The notes beneath the pieces were generated by a model, which worked only from the letters and a program-made list of their open reading frames with translations, did not search any database and was not told the origin of the DNA. This document shows, one piece after another, positions 12,018 through 25,076 of a DNA stretch of 64,000 nt. Numbering within the stretch: position 1 is the stretch's first letter; every line of letters begins with the position of its first letter. The stretch spans positions 310,001 through 374,000 of the forward strand of contig JALJCO010009027.1 of assembly GCA_023101725.1 (NCBI GenBank), in the 5' to 3' direction. The translations under genes were made by a program, and so were the position numbers. This DNA comes from Atherinomorus stipes (Eukaryota; Chordata; Actinopteri; Atheriniformes; Atherinidae).

Positions 12018-12520
12018 ACAATATGATAGACTTTTATTGTCCCCAAAGGAAAAAATGGTAACAGCACTCTAAAGCTGTTACATTGGCCGCCACATCTGTA
12101 AATAAACAACAGTAAGTTACAACAACAGACATAAAAACACATTAAAAACATCAGTATACAGTATTACATAACTACTATTTACAAATGAAAAACACAGGAG
12201 AACACAAAGATATTGCACAACCTGCAACCCCAAAGTGAGATATGACCTCAAGAGAGCGATTCACACCAGACATCGAAAAAAAATGAGTGAACTGAAACAG
12301 TTTTGTAAAGAGGAATAGTTCAGAATTCCTCCTCATCGGTGTGCAGGTCTGGTTTGCAGCTACAGGGAATGTTTGGTTGAGGTTCAACCAATTAAATCGA
12401 AAGGCCTCATCTAATTTTCCGCCCAGTATTGACAGTAGTTGAAGGTTATTTTCAATAAGAATATAAAAGGATGTAACTGTGTTCTGTTTGCTTATGAAAG
12501 CTGTTAGTTGTTGCAACTTA
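12018..12520 (-). mobile_element. Candidate LINE 3' tail fragment
   Basis: The sequence from ATAGACTTTTATTGTCCCCA onward reads like the 3' end of a fish non-LTR element inserted in reverse orientation. It abuts the truncated end of the Tc1-like element at about 12010. No coding part is preserved and the right boundary is uncertain. Confidence 0.4.
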
Positions 12521-14833
12521 TGGGAAGATCAGATCACATTTTATGAAAAATTCATGCAGAAATAAGGTAAATTCCATAAGGTTTGCTTAATTTTAAATAA
12601 TTAAAACAAGTAAATTGACTTTTTCTTGCATTATATTAATGATATTTGATGAAGCATGGCATCATTAATGTAACGAATAAGTCTGAATGTTTGTGTTAGC
12701 CGGGTAAAAGAACCCCACTCCTAGCTTACCTGCCGGCCGATGGCCCTGCTGCCTCTTATCTCTCCTCACCTTCTCATTTCAATCCGAAAGCTCCCTCTGT
12801 TACCTGCCACTGATACTGTACACACTCCCCGTCATAGCTCAGTATGTAGTAGCGAGAGTGTAAACACAGGCCCATTCAGATGAGGCACATGCATCTAGAC
12901 GAGAGCCAATTTCCACTGCTGTTGTTTACTTTAGCCGGTTTGGTTAGCAGAGCTGCCTTGACGTCCAAGCTCAGGTCTGCTTTATGTTGTTGGCACTCAG
13001 CAAGCACAGTGTCGTTACTACTATGTGGACAGGGATGAATTCAGTCTGGACAATTCCTCACACACTAATGGTTGTGTCAACTTAAAAAAAACATACTACA
13101 ATGTACTTTTTTCTTCTTTTAAATAAACTTTTTCGACAGTAATTGAGGACCACTCTGCTTAGATTACAGGAAAACCTGCAGTCATAAAGCCAACCACCTT
13201 AAAAAGTAATAGTGTTGATATGCATTCGAATGACTGTGTGTGGGAGGGGGGATCATTGGATGCAGCAGCTGCTTTTTGCTGAGCAGTTAATATATTTTGC
13301 ATGCAGTGCATGCAAGGTGAGCACATAATTGGCAGATGTGCTCACATACGTATCCATATGCTGCCTCCGTCTTTGCAATCAGAACATTAATGAATTCAAT
13401 GAGCAAACGTCATGCAGCTGACAGTCGTGTCAGTTGCACGCATGAGCCTTTGCACTCAATTTAGTGTTTGCATGAAAACACACACACCTGTCGATGTATT
13501 TATGCATCTACTACAGGGCTGTAAAAACTTTTAGAAATGATGCTGGACTGTAATCAGGCTGGTTTAACAACCAAATATGGAGTTGTGCTCTTCTGTATCA
13601 TTTGATTTTAAAAATGTGCTAATGAGCCATAAATTTATATAACAGATGTTCAATGTTGGAGTTTTTTTTTTCCCAGTACACTGATATTGTCCAACTCTTT
13701 ATTTCCAATACTGATAGCTACCCTGAGCGGCCATTATGTAGGGGAAAATTTCTTCTTCTTTACAAAATGTAACAACGTCATACAGAACTGTGAGGTCGTA
13801 TCTCCCATATTTTAACATTCTGAGTGAGAGAAGAAGTAACTGAAGAGCTTGATGTATAATGAGTGTTTGCTGTGTAAAAGTTGTCATTTAAAAAGTAAGA
13901 AAACGATACTGATAATTTTCAATATTGCATTTTAATGCCAATATTGGCCGATAATTATAGCAGGCAGATAATATCATCTTTGTGTGTGTTTAAAAATCAA
14001 TGGATTATCAAAACAGAGCCAATTTCTACAGAATTTCTGCATTTTTATAATTATTTTACCTCCCATAAGTAGCAAAATCCCTCTTTACTTTTTTCTGTTG
14101 GCAATAAGTAAAGGTTGTGATAGCATGAGAACATTATATACGTTTCTAAACCCTTGCATTTTCTATTTATTTATATTTTACAAAACATCTAATCCTGTTT
14201 TGAGAAGGGATTTTTTTCATGAAATGAAAAGATACTTGCTGTGTTTACATGCTTTGCATGCACACTGATAATCTCGGGCTTGAGAGTTCCCAGGTTCTCT
14301 TAAAAATGATTTCCATTGCTTGTCTTCTGTTGTTTTCTTAACTCTTTCATGCATAGTATCCACTGCAGTGGACAGCTATTTAAAAGCTTTTTTCCAAGTA
14401 AGGTAAATTTGTAAATTAGATACTTCAGTGGACATAGGTGAGTCATCCAACACACTGCCACTCACTGAAGAATACATAAATAGGAGTGATAAACAGGAAA
14501 AGAAGATGTTTTTTAATATATTTTTACTATACAATTGTGAAAACATATGATATATGAATGTTTTCTAGAACAGATTAAATTAGAGATGTTTCAATATAAT
14601 TTTTTTCCTCCCGATACCACCTCCAATGCTTGTGTTGAGGGTATCGGGCAATTAGGAGTACCAATACCACTATGTTCTAAAGAAAAATCATATTACATCT
14701 GTATGACTGTGAGAGAATCCAGAGCGAAATACTGTCACACCACCAACATGATCACTATTAGCTCCTTGTCTGACAGGACATCAGGTCTTCCTCACCCCTC
14801 AAAAACAGCAGGCTGCAGCACAGTTAAGAGTTA
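12521..14833. other. Intronic, with a small 'GGCCGATA' repeat fragment
   Basis: No exon supported. Around 13910-13975 the words CCAATATTGGCCGATAATTA mark a fragment of the same repeat superfamily seen at 17465-19200 and 43000-43160. The remainder is not recognised. Confidence 0.4.
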
Positions 14834-15450
14834 AAGGGGAAGTTTGTTTTTTTTTCAATCTGGACCTATTTTCCAGCATGAAATACATTCGTTTACTCAC
14901 CCAGACAGTTTTGGTGCAACTTGAATTCCTTTGGGAGATATTTAGATCCACTCGAGATCAGTGTATGTCCGATGTAATGGAAGTGATGGGGCAACCGCGC
15001 GCAGCCTCTAAATAAGGCATTATCTGCCACAAACTCCTTCATTTCACCACTTTTTGTTACGAAACATTAGTCAGACCCCCCCCCCCCCCCCCCCGGTGAG
15101 CTCAGAGCGGCTTTTTTGTGGTGATTCATCCTTACTCACAGACATTTTTACTGTGGCAGCTTTGATGACATCACTATTATGCGACACCATAACAAGTAAA
15201 TGGCTGTAAATAATAAAGTTAATAAAGGTTTTGTTATCTCCACATGTAGCCCTGTTTTTGCAAAGTTTATGCATAAAAAGGTTGATTCAGGTTGCTTTTG
15301 GTGTCACGAGATCTGGAAACACCAGTTCTAGTAGAGTTCAGTGCAAAGCAGGATGTTAAAGTAAGAAAAAAGAAAAGGAAACTTATTCGGGGTGATGGAG
15401 AAAGCCCTGGCGGGCTAATACTCTATGCTAGAAAGATCCGGATGTAATTT
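14834..15450. repeat. Possible TIR-type repeat with poly-C run
   Basis: It begins TTAAAGGGGAAGTTTG, a start typical of short fish MITEs. It includes a C homopolymer at 15077-15094, a likely slippage or assembly-error site. I could not fix a right terminus, so the boundary is approximate. Confidence 0.3.
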
Positions 15451-17464
15451 AGACCTTATATGATTTCACATTGTGCAGTTGCATAGAGCAGAATAATGTC
15501 TGTGTGAGTCGTTATAGCATTAAATATGCAACTAATATAGATTCCATAATTGGAATATAGTCTTATGTATGTTGAAGCCAGTAGTTGGAGGACTGCAATT
15601 AGCAAATGTTTCCTTTGTGGGTCTGAAAGAGACACTTGTGTTGAAGCATTTGTGAAGACTTGGGGGGTATCTGGGGGCCGGTGGTGGTGAAAGTGGGGGT
15701 CTAATGAGGAACTGGAGGGTTATGGTGTGGGGTTACTAATTTCCTGCTTCCGTTTCCTGGAGACAGGTGCAGGATAACCATACACAGATTCCTCACTGTG
15801 CCTAAACAGCAACACACACTCTCGCAGTCCCAGATGGGTCCTCACACATTTCTCTTTCACTGCAGAGTGTGTAATCATAGACTCTCCCTACACACATTCA
15901 CATGCATAGCTGTGGATGTAATATTGAGTCTATCATTTGCTCGTACACACTATCACATGCTCTCAGAGGGTGGTTGGGAGTGTGGTATATGGTGATGATG
16001 TTCTCAGAGTGTGAGTCAGATGTATTATACGGCGTGTCATTCCAGCTTTCCACTCTAGTTGGTCCCTGTGGTTCACATCACACCTTACACTGTTGCTCTT
16101 TATAGACCTCAGAGGGACAGACGAGAGTCTCATCTGTCTCTCTGCCTGTCTCCTGCTAAACATAGCCTGTCTTTTCTCCCTTTTTTTTCCATCTGCATCT
16201 CGTTTGCTTTCTTTACGCTGTCTCTATTTTCTGCTATGACTTCTGCAGCTCACGAGTGGATCCAAGTCAAAGAAGAAGCTGGGAACTGAATAAAAAATGA
16301 TGCAGTTTTCCAAAGATAAACGCATAAACAATCATAAAAAGTAAATATTGCATAACTCAGGTTAGAAAGCAGGTGTTTAGCATCATCTTCAAATTAATTT
16401 CCACCACAGCTTTGCAGTAATGTCTTAAAATCTGTCAATCTAGTGCAGACAAAGAGGAAAAAAACAACCTTCAAAGCACTAAATCGTCCCTGAAAGTCTT
16501 TTCATTCTGTTTCTTTTTTTACTCATTCAGACATATTTATTTGTCTGGTCTGAAGGCAGCTCATGGAAACCTCTAATTTACATGTGATGTTTAGTTTTAA
16601 CGTTTCAAGAAGTGTGTGTGAAACGTACTTGACAGCTGAATGGGAGCGCACCTACATCCTGATTGTCTCCTGCTGTCACATCCTCTTTTCAAGCTAGATT
16701 ACCGGCACAAGCGGGGCTCCTCTGATTGTCATTACCGACGGGGAACAGCATTTTAATCCAGCAGGAGTGTCAACGCTCAAAAGTAAAAGAAGTCCTCAGG
16801 AAATTGTTTTGTTTTAGTGGATAAAACTGTACACATGATCTTTTTCCTTTTGGGTTATGATTGCCGTTTAAAAGTCTGTCTTTCGTGCGATTGTATTTCA
16901 TTCCCCTGTTTATTCTTCCTTCTCTCTCTTAGTCATATGCTAAATAGCTCAGAGACTTGCTGATTAACAGAGTTACGTAAGCTAACAAGTAAACATGCAT
17001 TTCATTCTGACACTTTGAATATACAAACGCAGCCCTCCTCTCTTCTCCGGCTCTGTGATTTTCTGGTAACGCTCCACTCGGTTCCTCCAGATTCCGCCGT
17101 AATTTATCGAAAATTGAAGGGCTGCAGCCATCCGACATGGCAGGACTTTTTCAGGTTATCAAGAAGTAAAAGTTACAGCCTAAACACGCTCACTTCCCTC
17201 CAGCTGCCAACCAGGCTGCAGCCAGCTGCGTGACCCAGGCATGAGGAGCTCCCGATGGGTCACTGAGGCCTGTGGACCCCTTAATCCTCCAGCTGTTTAA
17301 CCAGGGACACACACAGACACTTGTACTGTTTTAGACCGCTGTGCTGTTTGCCACAATGCCTCACAACCTCCAGCCATGTTTGTTTTGATACACTCTTTTT
17401 CCTAAAATCACACGTTCTTCTCTAAGCTTGCTCTAAGGCAGCTCTGTAGCACATAGGAATAAGG
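15451..17464. other. Intronic, nothing recognised
   Basis: Unique-looking sequence without a supported exon, RNA gene or repeat pair. Confidence 0.35.
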
Positions 17465-17625
17465 ATAGACGATACATCAGCCGGCCGATATTTGCATTTT
17501 TTGCTGGTATCAGCAAGATGTAATCGGACGCATCGTCTAAGTTCAGACCCAAAAATCACCCAGCTGTTATCGGTTTATATTTTAGCCCGAATCTAGTCGT
17601 TATAATTTAGTCCATTATTGTTAAA

Positions 17626-18255
17626 TGTTAAGGGGAGGCACTGCCTGGAAAAACATTTTAGGGGTTCATTTCATGATACTTTGTCCGATGCACCCAAATC
17701 CCCTAAAAATGCAGCTGAATTTGATATTTTCTCAAAATGAGACTTTTCTCTTACTCTGGGTAAAAAGTGTCCACTTCAGGAGCACTTACAGAAATCGAAC
17801 TTTCAAGTTTTGCTCCTGACTGTATTCTTAAAGTATTTACAGAAGGATTTTTTGATATCTCATTCACAGCCTGATTTATAGAACATTTCATCCCAAAAAT
17901 ATCCCCAAAAATGAGTTTTTTCTGGTTGTTGTCAGTATATTTGAAATTGTGAAATGATAAACAGAGATATCAAAAACCTCCTCTGTAAAAACTTTTGACT
18001 TTAATATGTGAACAAAATTTTGAAGAAACTTTGAACCTGGTTTAATCCTGTGTTTAGATTTTTTTTCCCTAGAAATGTATGCAAATTAGCCCATTTTTGG
18101 CTATATAACACCTCATTTGCATATTTAAACATAAAATTTCAGAAAACTTGCAATACAAAAAATGATAGCCCTAATGTGAGGAATAAACCAGGAAAGTTTC
18201 ATGGTAATAGTTAAATTTTTTTTACCCTATTTGCCTGTAGTGTCTTGCCTTAAAT
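17626..18255. mobile_element. MITE-like element with TTAAGG ends, copy 1 (nested)
   Basis: It begins TTAAGGGGAGGCACTGCCTG and ends TGTAGTGTCTTGCCTTAAA, inverted termini. The right-hand 150 bp (ACATAAAATTTCAGAAAACT, GTGAGGAATAAACCAGG) recurs in reverse complement at 58138-58276, which confirms an interspersed family. Confidence 0.65.
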
Positions 18256-18574
18256 AAAAAAAAACAACTGTAGGCTGTATAAATGATGGCCAAATGTTGG
18301 ATTAAAAAATTGGGCCAGTCATTGATCAATATACTATGTTGTTTAGATGTAGTTTAAGCTAGCCTAAGCTTAAACAGCTACAAAACTTTCATTTTTAGAC
18401 CAGTGGCAGATCAATTTTAGCCAAGACATTTAAGGATCATTAGACATCCATTAGACATCTTTTAGACCAAAAAATGTTGAGTGGGACATCGGGTGTGTTG
18501 GCCAATACCCTCCCTCGGTATAATTTACAAACAGGCATCTATACAGGCAGCAATTTTATATATATATATATGTA

Positions 18575-19062
18575 CAGTCAATCTCAGAATTATTCATACC
18601 CTCCCATTAAATAAAAGGCTAAATTCACAATAATAATTCAAATCACAAGAAACTCAAGAAGCTAAAAAATATACAAAAATTTACAAAAAATATAATTTAG
18701 TGAAATAGAACATTGCTTTTGAATTTTGTTTGAAAATAATAAATTAAGAAAATAAACAAACAAAACTGTTCCAGACAAATTTGAGCATCTTGCTCATGAA
18801 TATTGGACCAACATACCTGTCAACAGGTGTAGAAGTCTTTTTGAACATTACAGAAAACACCTGACTGCAGTGATTGATTCAAAGTGGTGCTCATCCAGCC
18901 TGGGAGCCCCATCATGCTTGTTTTCTTGTTTAATTTTTTGTGTGTTTGTTTTTAGTATTTCTTTTCAACCACAATTTGGAATCAATAACATGAATTTCCT
19001 AGAATTTTTATGTTGTTTTTTTTTTTTTTTTATCTTAAGAGTTTTTAAAATTAGTTTTCATT
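18575..19062. mobile_element. 'AGAATTATTCATACC' element, copy 1 (nested)
   Basis: It starts CAGTCAATCTCAGAATTATT. Its right-hand half (TCATGCTTGTTTTCTTG; CACAATTTGGAATCAATAAC) is the reverse complement of the element at 41509-42013. The right terminus is degraded after a T run at about 19018-19031. It is probably a Tc1/mariner-type non-autonomous element, by its termini. Confidence 0.6.
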
Positions 19063-19200
19063 GTAACCTTCATTAAATTCATTTTGGGGTAAAATGCTAT
19101 ATCGGCCCCAAATATCAGCAGGCTGTATCAGCTATCGGCTGAAGCTAATGAGAAAATATCGGATTGTATCGGCCCTAAATGAATGTATTGGTCAATCCCC

Positions 19201-20940
19201 ACATATGAAGCGAAGTCTTTTCGGGATCAGAGGTCAACATGATGTATGAATCCGCTCTAAACAGCTCGGTTTAACACTTGATCATCTGGAAAGCCCGTAA
19301 AAGGAAGCAGCCGCCCTGTTTTTTATGCAAGTTTTGAATTTGTGCACAAGATATTACATTCCAGAAGCGCCTCTCATCTCTGAGATTTATGGGCGTGTGA
19401 CTGCTTCGCCCCAGAACACAGAGGAGGCAAGAATTGATGAGATGCAAAGAGGACAGAAGCATTAAAAGAGGGTGCAGGAGGAGATGAACAGATATTAAGG
19501 AGAGAGCCTGCAGAGGTGATGGAGAGTCGAGTGGAGCAGAAAGGAGGAGAGAGAGATGAATATCCAAGTGGAAAAGATGTGGAAACTGATGATGGCAGAG
19601 GGAAAAATGAGGCGGATGATGAGAGATGAAAGGGGGAGCAGACGCAGGTTCCTGTCTGTTTGGGTGGCCCTGAGTCGGGCTGAGCACCCAGGTGTTCCCC
19701 CTCCTCTTACTGCGCCTCGCTCCATCCCTCCTCCACTGGTGGCCTTCACCATTTAATCTGGATTAATGAGGAGTTTGACCTTTGCCTCTTCTTCTCTGCT
19801 CTTTCTGCTTCGCCTCCTCTTCGTTTTTCACCCACATCTTCATTTCAGTTGGAATCTCATTACTCTCTTTTTCCATCAGTCTTTTTGCTTCTTCCTTCCA
19901 TTTTCCTCCCTTATCTCGAGTCTTGGCAGTGCATGTGGGTGTGGAGCTCTGCTGACTGACGAGGCAGCGCTGTTCACTGCTGGGACCACCTGTGTATCCT
20001 GTCCCACCGCCCTGTTTGGGTGGTCAGGCCTCCCAGTCCTCAGAAAACACACTATGCTGATACGTGCAGCACACACACACATATATAGAAGTTCACGTCA
20101 CCACAGTCCATGAATATCCTTAAGGGAAGTCTGCAGACACAAACCCAGCAAGCTGCCTAATCTGTGGTGACTGAGTCTTTCTAATTGGCCAGTCAACAGG
20201 TGCTGAGCCGGACTCGGGAGACCGGACAGAGGAGACGCAGGGATACGATTACAGAACAAGGGAGAGGCTAAGCTCAAGGCTTCTGTATAATAACTACAGT
20301 GGGAGCCATTGTTGAAGGGTGGGAAGTAAACGTCTGAGTCTGTTTCTGCTCTTTGTTGCACTTAAATTATCGGTATCTGTTAATGGATTTGTCATAAATA
20401 TCATCCAAGCAGGAGACTCGTTTTCCACAATCTGGGAAAGAAGTGAGACACATCTTAGTTTTGTTGTCGGAAACATGGACAGGCTAAAGAGCCGAAGGTC
20501 TAAACAGCTTGTTTTCTGCTTCTATTTCAAAAGCCGGCGTTCGTGATGGTATGAGGGAACATTAGAGCACATGGCATGAGTAGCTCGGCTTTGAAGGCAC
20601 CATTGATGCTAAACAATGCTGTGTAAGGTTTAAAATGACATGCAGTGCAGTCCACAAGAAATGCAAAACCATACACTCAGATAAACTCAGATATGACGGA
20701 GGAGGCCCCAAAACCGTTTGGTAGCTGAAATCTTCCCTTATCAAAGTATGAGAAAACAGTTGGTATCCAAATGAAGCAAAAAGAATAAATAACTTGGAAG
20801 CAATGCAATGAACTTCCATTTCAATAACCGCTAAGGGTTAGCTTAGGTTTATATTTAACATATATTTAAAATGTGCTTGACTATAAAATTCTTGAGCAGT
20901 TTTTATTTTTCTTGATAAATTCTGATAAATAAAATCAGAT
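19201..20940. other. Intronic, purine- and pyrimidine-rich tracts
   Basis: 19420-19660 is strongly purine-rich on the + strand and 19770-19920 strongly pyrimidine-rich. No exon or repeat family is supported. Long open frames here arise from this biased composition. Confidence 0.4.
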
Positions 20941-21620
20941 TTATTCAGATTATAAATACTTTATTAATCGTAGAGGGAAATAGTTGCATTGCAGTGCACC
21001 TTTTACCAGTTAAATACAGTGATATGCAGGAAGAAAAGGGCAAATACCAAACTTTTTTATTTTATCAAGCACTTTAAAAACAACTTAATAGGCGAACAAA
21101 GTGCTTTTACAATAAATGTAAGAGAGAGAAAAAGAGCCTAGAATGGCACAAATAAAGGACAAGAGATAAAACGTAGTTTATAAAAGAATAAATAGAAAAT
21201 AAAAAAGTAAGAGCAAAAATGAGAAGTAGAATAAGGTGTGAAATGGTATAGAAATAAGAAAAATATAATATATTAAAGACAAATATTAAATAGCTCCTTA
21301 CTACAAAGTGGTTCTGGTTCAGTCATGTTTAATGACTGGCTTTAGCCACCTCCAGTCGTCCAGCAGATGTCTCAGGAAACAGAGGCGGCCCTGAACCCTT
21401 CTGTGATGACATCAGTGTTTGCAGCAATCTGCTTTATTATCAATGACTCCAAGGTTTTCTGGAGTCCTCCACATAACAAAGTTGCCCACCACAGTTCTGT
21501 AATCCTCTTCATCCTCCTCTGTGATGCGTCACCTACCGTCATCAGGAAACCTCTGAAGGTCTCTGAGCTGCAGCTGAAGTCCCTGGAGTAAGAATCATGT
21601 AAAACGTGCACAGTTGGGAC
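20941..21620 (-). mobile_element. Candidate LINE 3' remnant
   Basis: AATACTTTATTAATCGTAGAGGGAAAT resembles the end of a fish non-LTR element in reverse orientation (shown here in two parts: AATACTTTATTAATCG, AGAGGGAAAT). The block at 21300-21600 has an open minus-strand frame without recognisable domains. The assignment is weak. Confidence 0.3.
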
Positions 21621-22771
21621 TCGGTTAGCTGGTTTCTCATGTTTAACTGACAAAAATTTCAATGCAAATTTCTCAGTAGTCCTTAGACGAACCATAACAG
21701 GTAACGAATGTCTGCAGCATCCCCACTAAACTCTGGAAACGGCAGCCTGCTAATGATGCAAAGCATTGACTAGAAATGTTGAGTCTGCTCAGCATTTCCA
21801 TCAGAAAGTTTAAAGGGGTGGTCTTTATTTAGGTTTTCCTTTGGAAAGGAAAAGTTGTCTAATCCTGCCTCTGTGGGGATGACACTATTGGAATATACTG
21901 CAGGTAACGGATACGAGGCCAAAAATTTAAGCCCATTTTTCACACTCCAACAGATATATCTCTAATTATGAAAAGAGGCTACATTTCCTCCTCTCCTATA
22001 CCCAGCTGAAACCAGGTGCTAGGTTTGTGCTGCTCTTTTTACAACATGCATGCTCATAATCTCCCGTTTAAGCATTTCTTTTTGATTCGGTGCCACTTTG
22101 GAACTATTTTTCCTGGCAACGAGCTGATTTTCTGCCTACTGAAACACAAGGAACTGGTTCAGGATTATAAACACACCGTAAATTCTAACATGCCAAGTTC
22201 ACTTTCACTTTAAAGGTGTCATAACCTCGTATTTTACCTACACAATCCTTCTTAAATTATCTTCAAATGAATTTTTAATTCTAGTTGGGGGGGGGGGGTT
22301 TAATGAGCTCATTTTGACCTCTTTTTATCCCCAACTTTTTACGCACGAGAATTAGACCTGTTTGTAAGCCTGCTCACGAGGCAAGCGTCAAAGCCAAATC
22401 AGTTTTATCAGGACAGACCAAGTGAAGGAAATGATGTCCCAACAGAGAAAAATGGGATAAAATGTTACGGTTCTGGCAACGTTTTAACTGAGGTCCTGTT
22501 CCAATACACGTTTTAACATAAAAGTGTGATTTCCGGGTGATGACTCCTTAAAAATATTGAGGAGAACAACTACTTTGGAAAAAGTGAGTAAACTTAATCG
22601 TGGAGATTATGATGAAATTAGTATATTTGAGTGAGCTGTGCTTTTTGAAGTTGTGACCACTTATTACATCTCAGTATAGTTCAACTCAAACCAAGCTGTA
22701 ACAACTTAAATGCTTTAAGGCAAAAGAACCAAAGTAATTGGGCATTACTTGAAAGTTGTTAGACACTAAAC
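21621..22771. other. Intronic, nothing recognised
   Basis: There is a G homopolymer at 22288-22297. Otherwise unique-looking; no exon or repeat pair supported. Confidence 0.35.
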
Positions 22772-23185
22772 TAGGGGTGTAACAATACATCTATATCAAT
22801 ACATAGATATATATAGATGTACTGTATCTATCCCAAATTGATCCAAAATTGGCCCAAAATCTATATCGAACCCACTTTTATTTTGAAAATGGCTTTATTT
22901 TGAAGTTCCTCTGGCACAACATTTTCCACCTGAGTGGGGATTGTCATGCTGATGTTTTAAAATAAATAATTTTAAAAAAATACATTTATACTTGTGCAGT
23001 AGATAGATATGACTCAAGCAGATTGTACTTCATTTGCACTTTCAAGTAAGTAAGAGCTTACAGTTATGTTAAGAAAATAATAACCTTGTTTATTACTTGT
23101 AATATTGGTCGATATTCATTAGTGGATCCTAAATCAGATCTAATCAAACTTGTATCGTGATTGAGATATCCACAATGATTTGATT
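22772..23185. repeat. Diverged 'AGGGGTGTAACAATACAT' repeat
   Basis: It starts CTAGGGGTGTAACAATAC and contains ATCTATATCAATACAT words. Near the right end CTTGTATCGTGATTGAGATA gives similar vocabulary in the opposite sense. This matches a common fish interspersed repeat type, probably hAT-like, though no target duplication is visible. Confidence 0.45.
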
Positions 23186-23188
23186 TAT

Positions 23189-23971
23189 TTAAAGGTGCCA
23201 TGACATCAAATTTCACTTTTCTGGGGTTTTGGGGGTATAATATGATCTGTTGTGCACTGATGAGGCCATGTGAATGTCCAGAGTGAGAATCAAAGTTCCT
23301 GTTTATGGTCTGTCAGCTTTGTCTCTCTGCTCAGAAACAGTTGAATCAGACAGCAGCTTATCATTCTACGTAGTTCTATCATTCTACGTAATTTAATTGC
23401 TCCAATAAGAGCACACTATCAAGTAAACAGCGCCCCCTCTCCTAACGGTTTATGCACCGTCCGCTCCCCCCTCCCCTCCCTGTCTGATTCAGCTTCATGT
23501 ATGGAGCTAGTAGTAACTTCTGTGCAGTCAGGTCTGGATTTTCAAACAAATGGATTTAAAAGAAAACTTCTGCAGCAACACTGAGGGAGGGGGCCACAAC
23601 CTTGTCATTACCTGTAAGTTTATTTATTTTCTAAATGCTGTCTTGTCTGATAAACGTAGCTCACACTGTCTGAAGTGAGCCATGTTGCTAGCAGTTAGCC
23701 TTTAGCAAACTCCGACCGCAGCTTGACCTAGATTCTCCAAATAAGGTCATAGCCAAATAAGGTGTAGCCAATCAAAATGAAGTCAACGTGGTCTCCGGGT
23801 AAAGCTCCATATCATCACCGGACCCAACTGTATTACTGAGGAAGTGAGGTCTGGCGTTTCAAAACAATACTCCGCTGTAAAAAATGCCGTTTTTTTCTTT
23901 GGAGTATTTACATATAAAGTAATGCCAACAACATAAACTAGTTTTTAACTGCCATGTCATCACTCCTTTAA
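23189..23971. mobile_element. TIR element, 'TTAAAGGTGCCATGACAT' type
   Basis: The left end is TTAAAGGTGCCATGACATCA. The right end is GCCATGTCATCACTCCTTTAA, the inverted counterpart. About 780 bp without coding capacity. Non-autonomous DNA transposon is the likeliest class. Confidence 0.65.
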
Positions 23972-25076
23972 GTTCATTAGACAATAGCTTCACATTGTTC
24001 TCAATGCAACCTTCCACTCCAGATGTGCTGGAATGTACTCATGATTTTATTAAGGGTAAGACCTGTGCAACCTGCACGCGTCTGCAGTCTGCACAAGTTG
24101 TAATAGTTAGACAGGGACGGACATAAGGGATTACATGGACATTTAACTCATGGTGCAGAACAGAACAGAGAGTGCCACAAAGCACAATGGAAAATATATA
24201 AATAAGGAACAGGTGTGTACAGATGTTGTGCACACCCAGAAAAACGACGTATAGAACTTGATTGGACAAGTATGCAGGTAGAAAGTACAAAAAACTTGAT
24301 GTAAGTAAGTGAATTTGAAAAACTAGCATGAATTTGTTTGCATTTACAGTGCAAATTCCAAATCAGTGTAATAAACTCGTAACTTAACTCGTGTTGCGAG
24401 CAAATTTGACATAATGTGGACAGTGCACCTGTCAGAAAATCATGCTGGCATCGATGAAAGGAGGCGACGTGTCAGAAATGACTCCACGCAGGTCGTCACA
24501 GATCTGGCGGAAGTCAGAAGTTATCACTTTTAAACTTTCACTCTTTCTGGAAGCAGATGGAAACAGTTGAATGTGAGTGAAAGGTGAGCAGCCTTCCTTC
24601 TCGTTTCTCCTCCTGTTCCCTCTCACTTTCTTTCTCTCTCTCTCTCCGAAGCCCCCGTGTCGCCTTACCCAGGGGTTTAGCCCCTAATCACCCACAGCTA
24701 GTGGGAGGGAACCGGAGACTTCCAGCTGGCTGCCTCGTTACTGCACACCCCTGGGACACACACATTCCTCCACACACACACAGCCTCATATATGCTTACC
24801 AAGGCATTTGCTGTTATCTCTTGGCATCTCTCCATCCACGTCCCCCCCACAACTCGATCCTGCCAAGGCCACAGCCTCGCCACGTAAACTGAATAACAGA
24901 AGGAGGCTTACCGTGAAGGAGGGCCAAATCTCCGGCATGTCCTCCACTCTAAACCAGTTTAAACCAGTATTAAATATTGACATCAACTGTACTTTTAGGC
25001 CTCTGTTTCTGTTAGTTTGTACTTGTCTTTTCTGACTTTCTATCAGTAGATTTTACCTTCATTTTTTATCTTTCAG
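23972..25076 (+). other. 3' end of the long intron
   Basis: It includes a C/T-rich block (24590-24660) and ends with the acceptor tract ATTTTTTATCTTTCAG at 25061-25076. I considered an extra exon near 24843-24905 but saw no convincing pair of splice sites. Confidence 0.5.

Larger units (their letters stand above)
17465..19200. mobile_element. Outer element of a nested transposon cluster ('GGCCGATA' family)
   Basis: The left end reads ATAGACGATACATCAG then CCGGCCGATATTTGC. The right end reads TATCGGCCCTAAATGAATG then TATTGGTCAATCCCC, its approximate inverted counterpart. Between these ends lie two unrelated elements (17626-18255 and 18575-19062), so this older element was split by later insertions. 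The family name is not known to me. Confidence 0.55.

Noticed and set aside
24843..24905. Possible extra exon before the terminal exon
   Set aside because: No convincing acceptor and donor pair; the 6046 and 25077 exons already join in phase.
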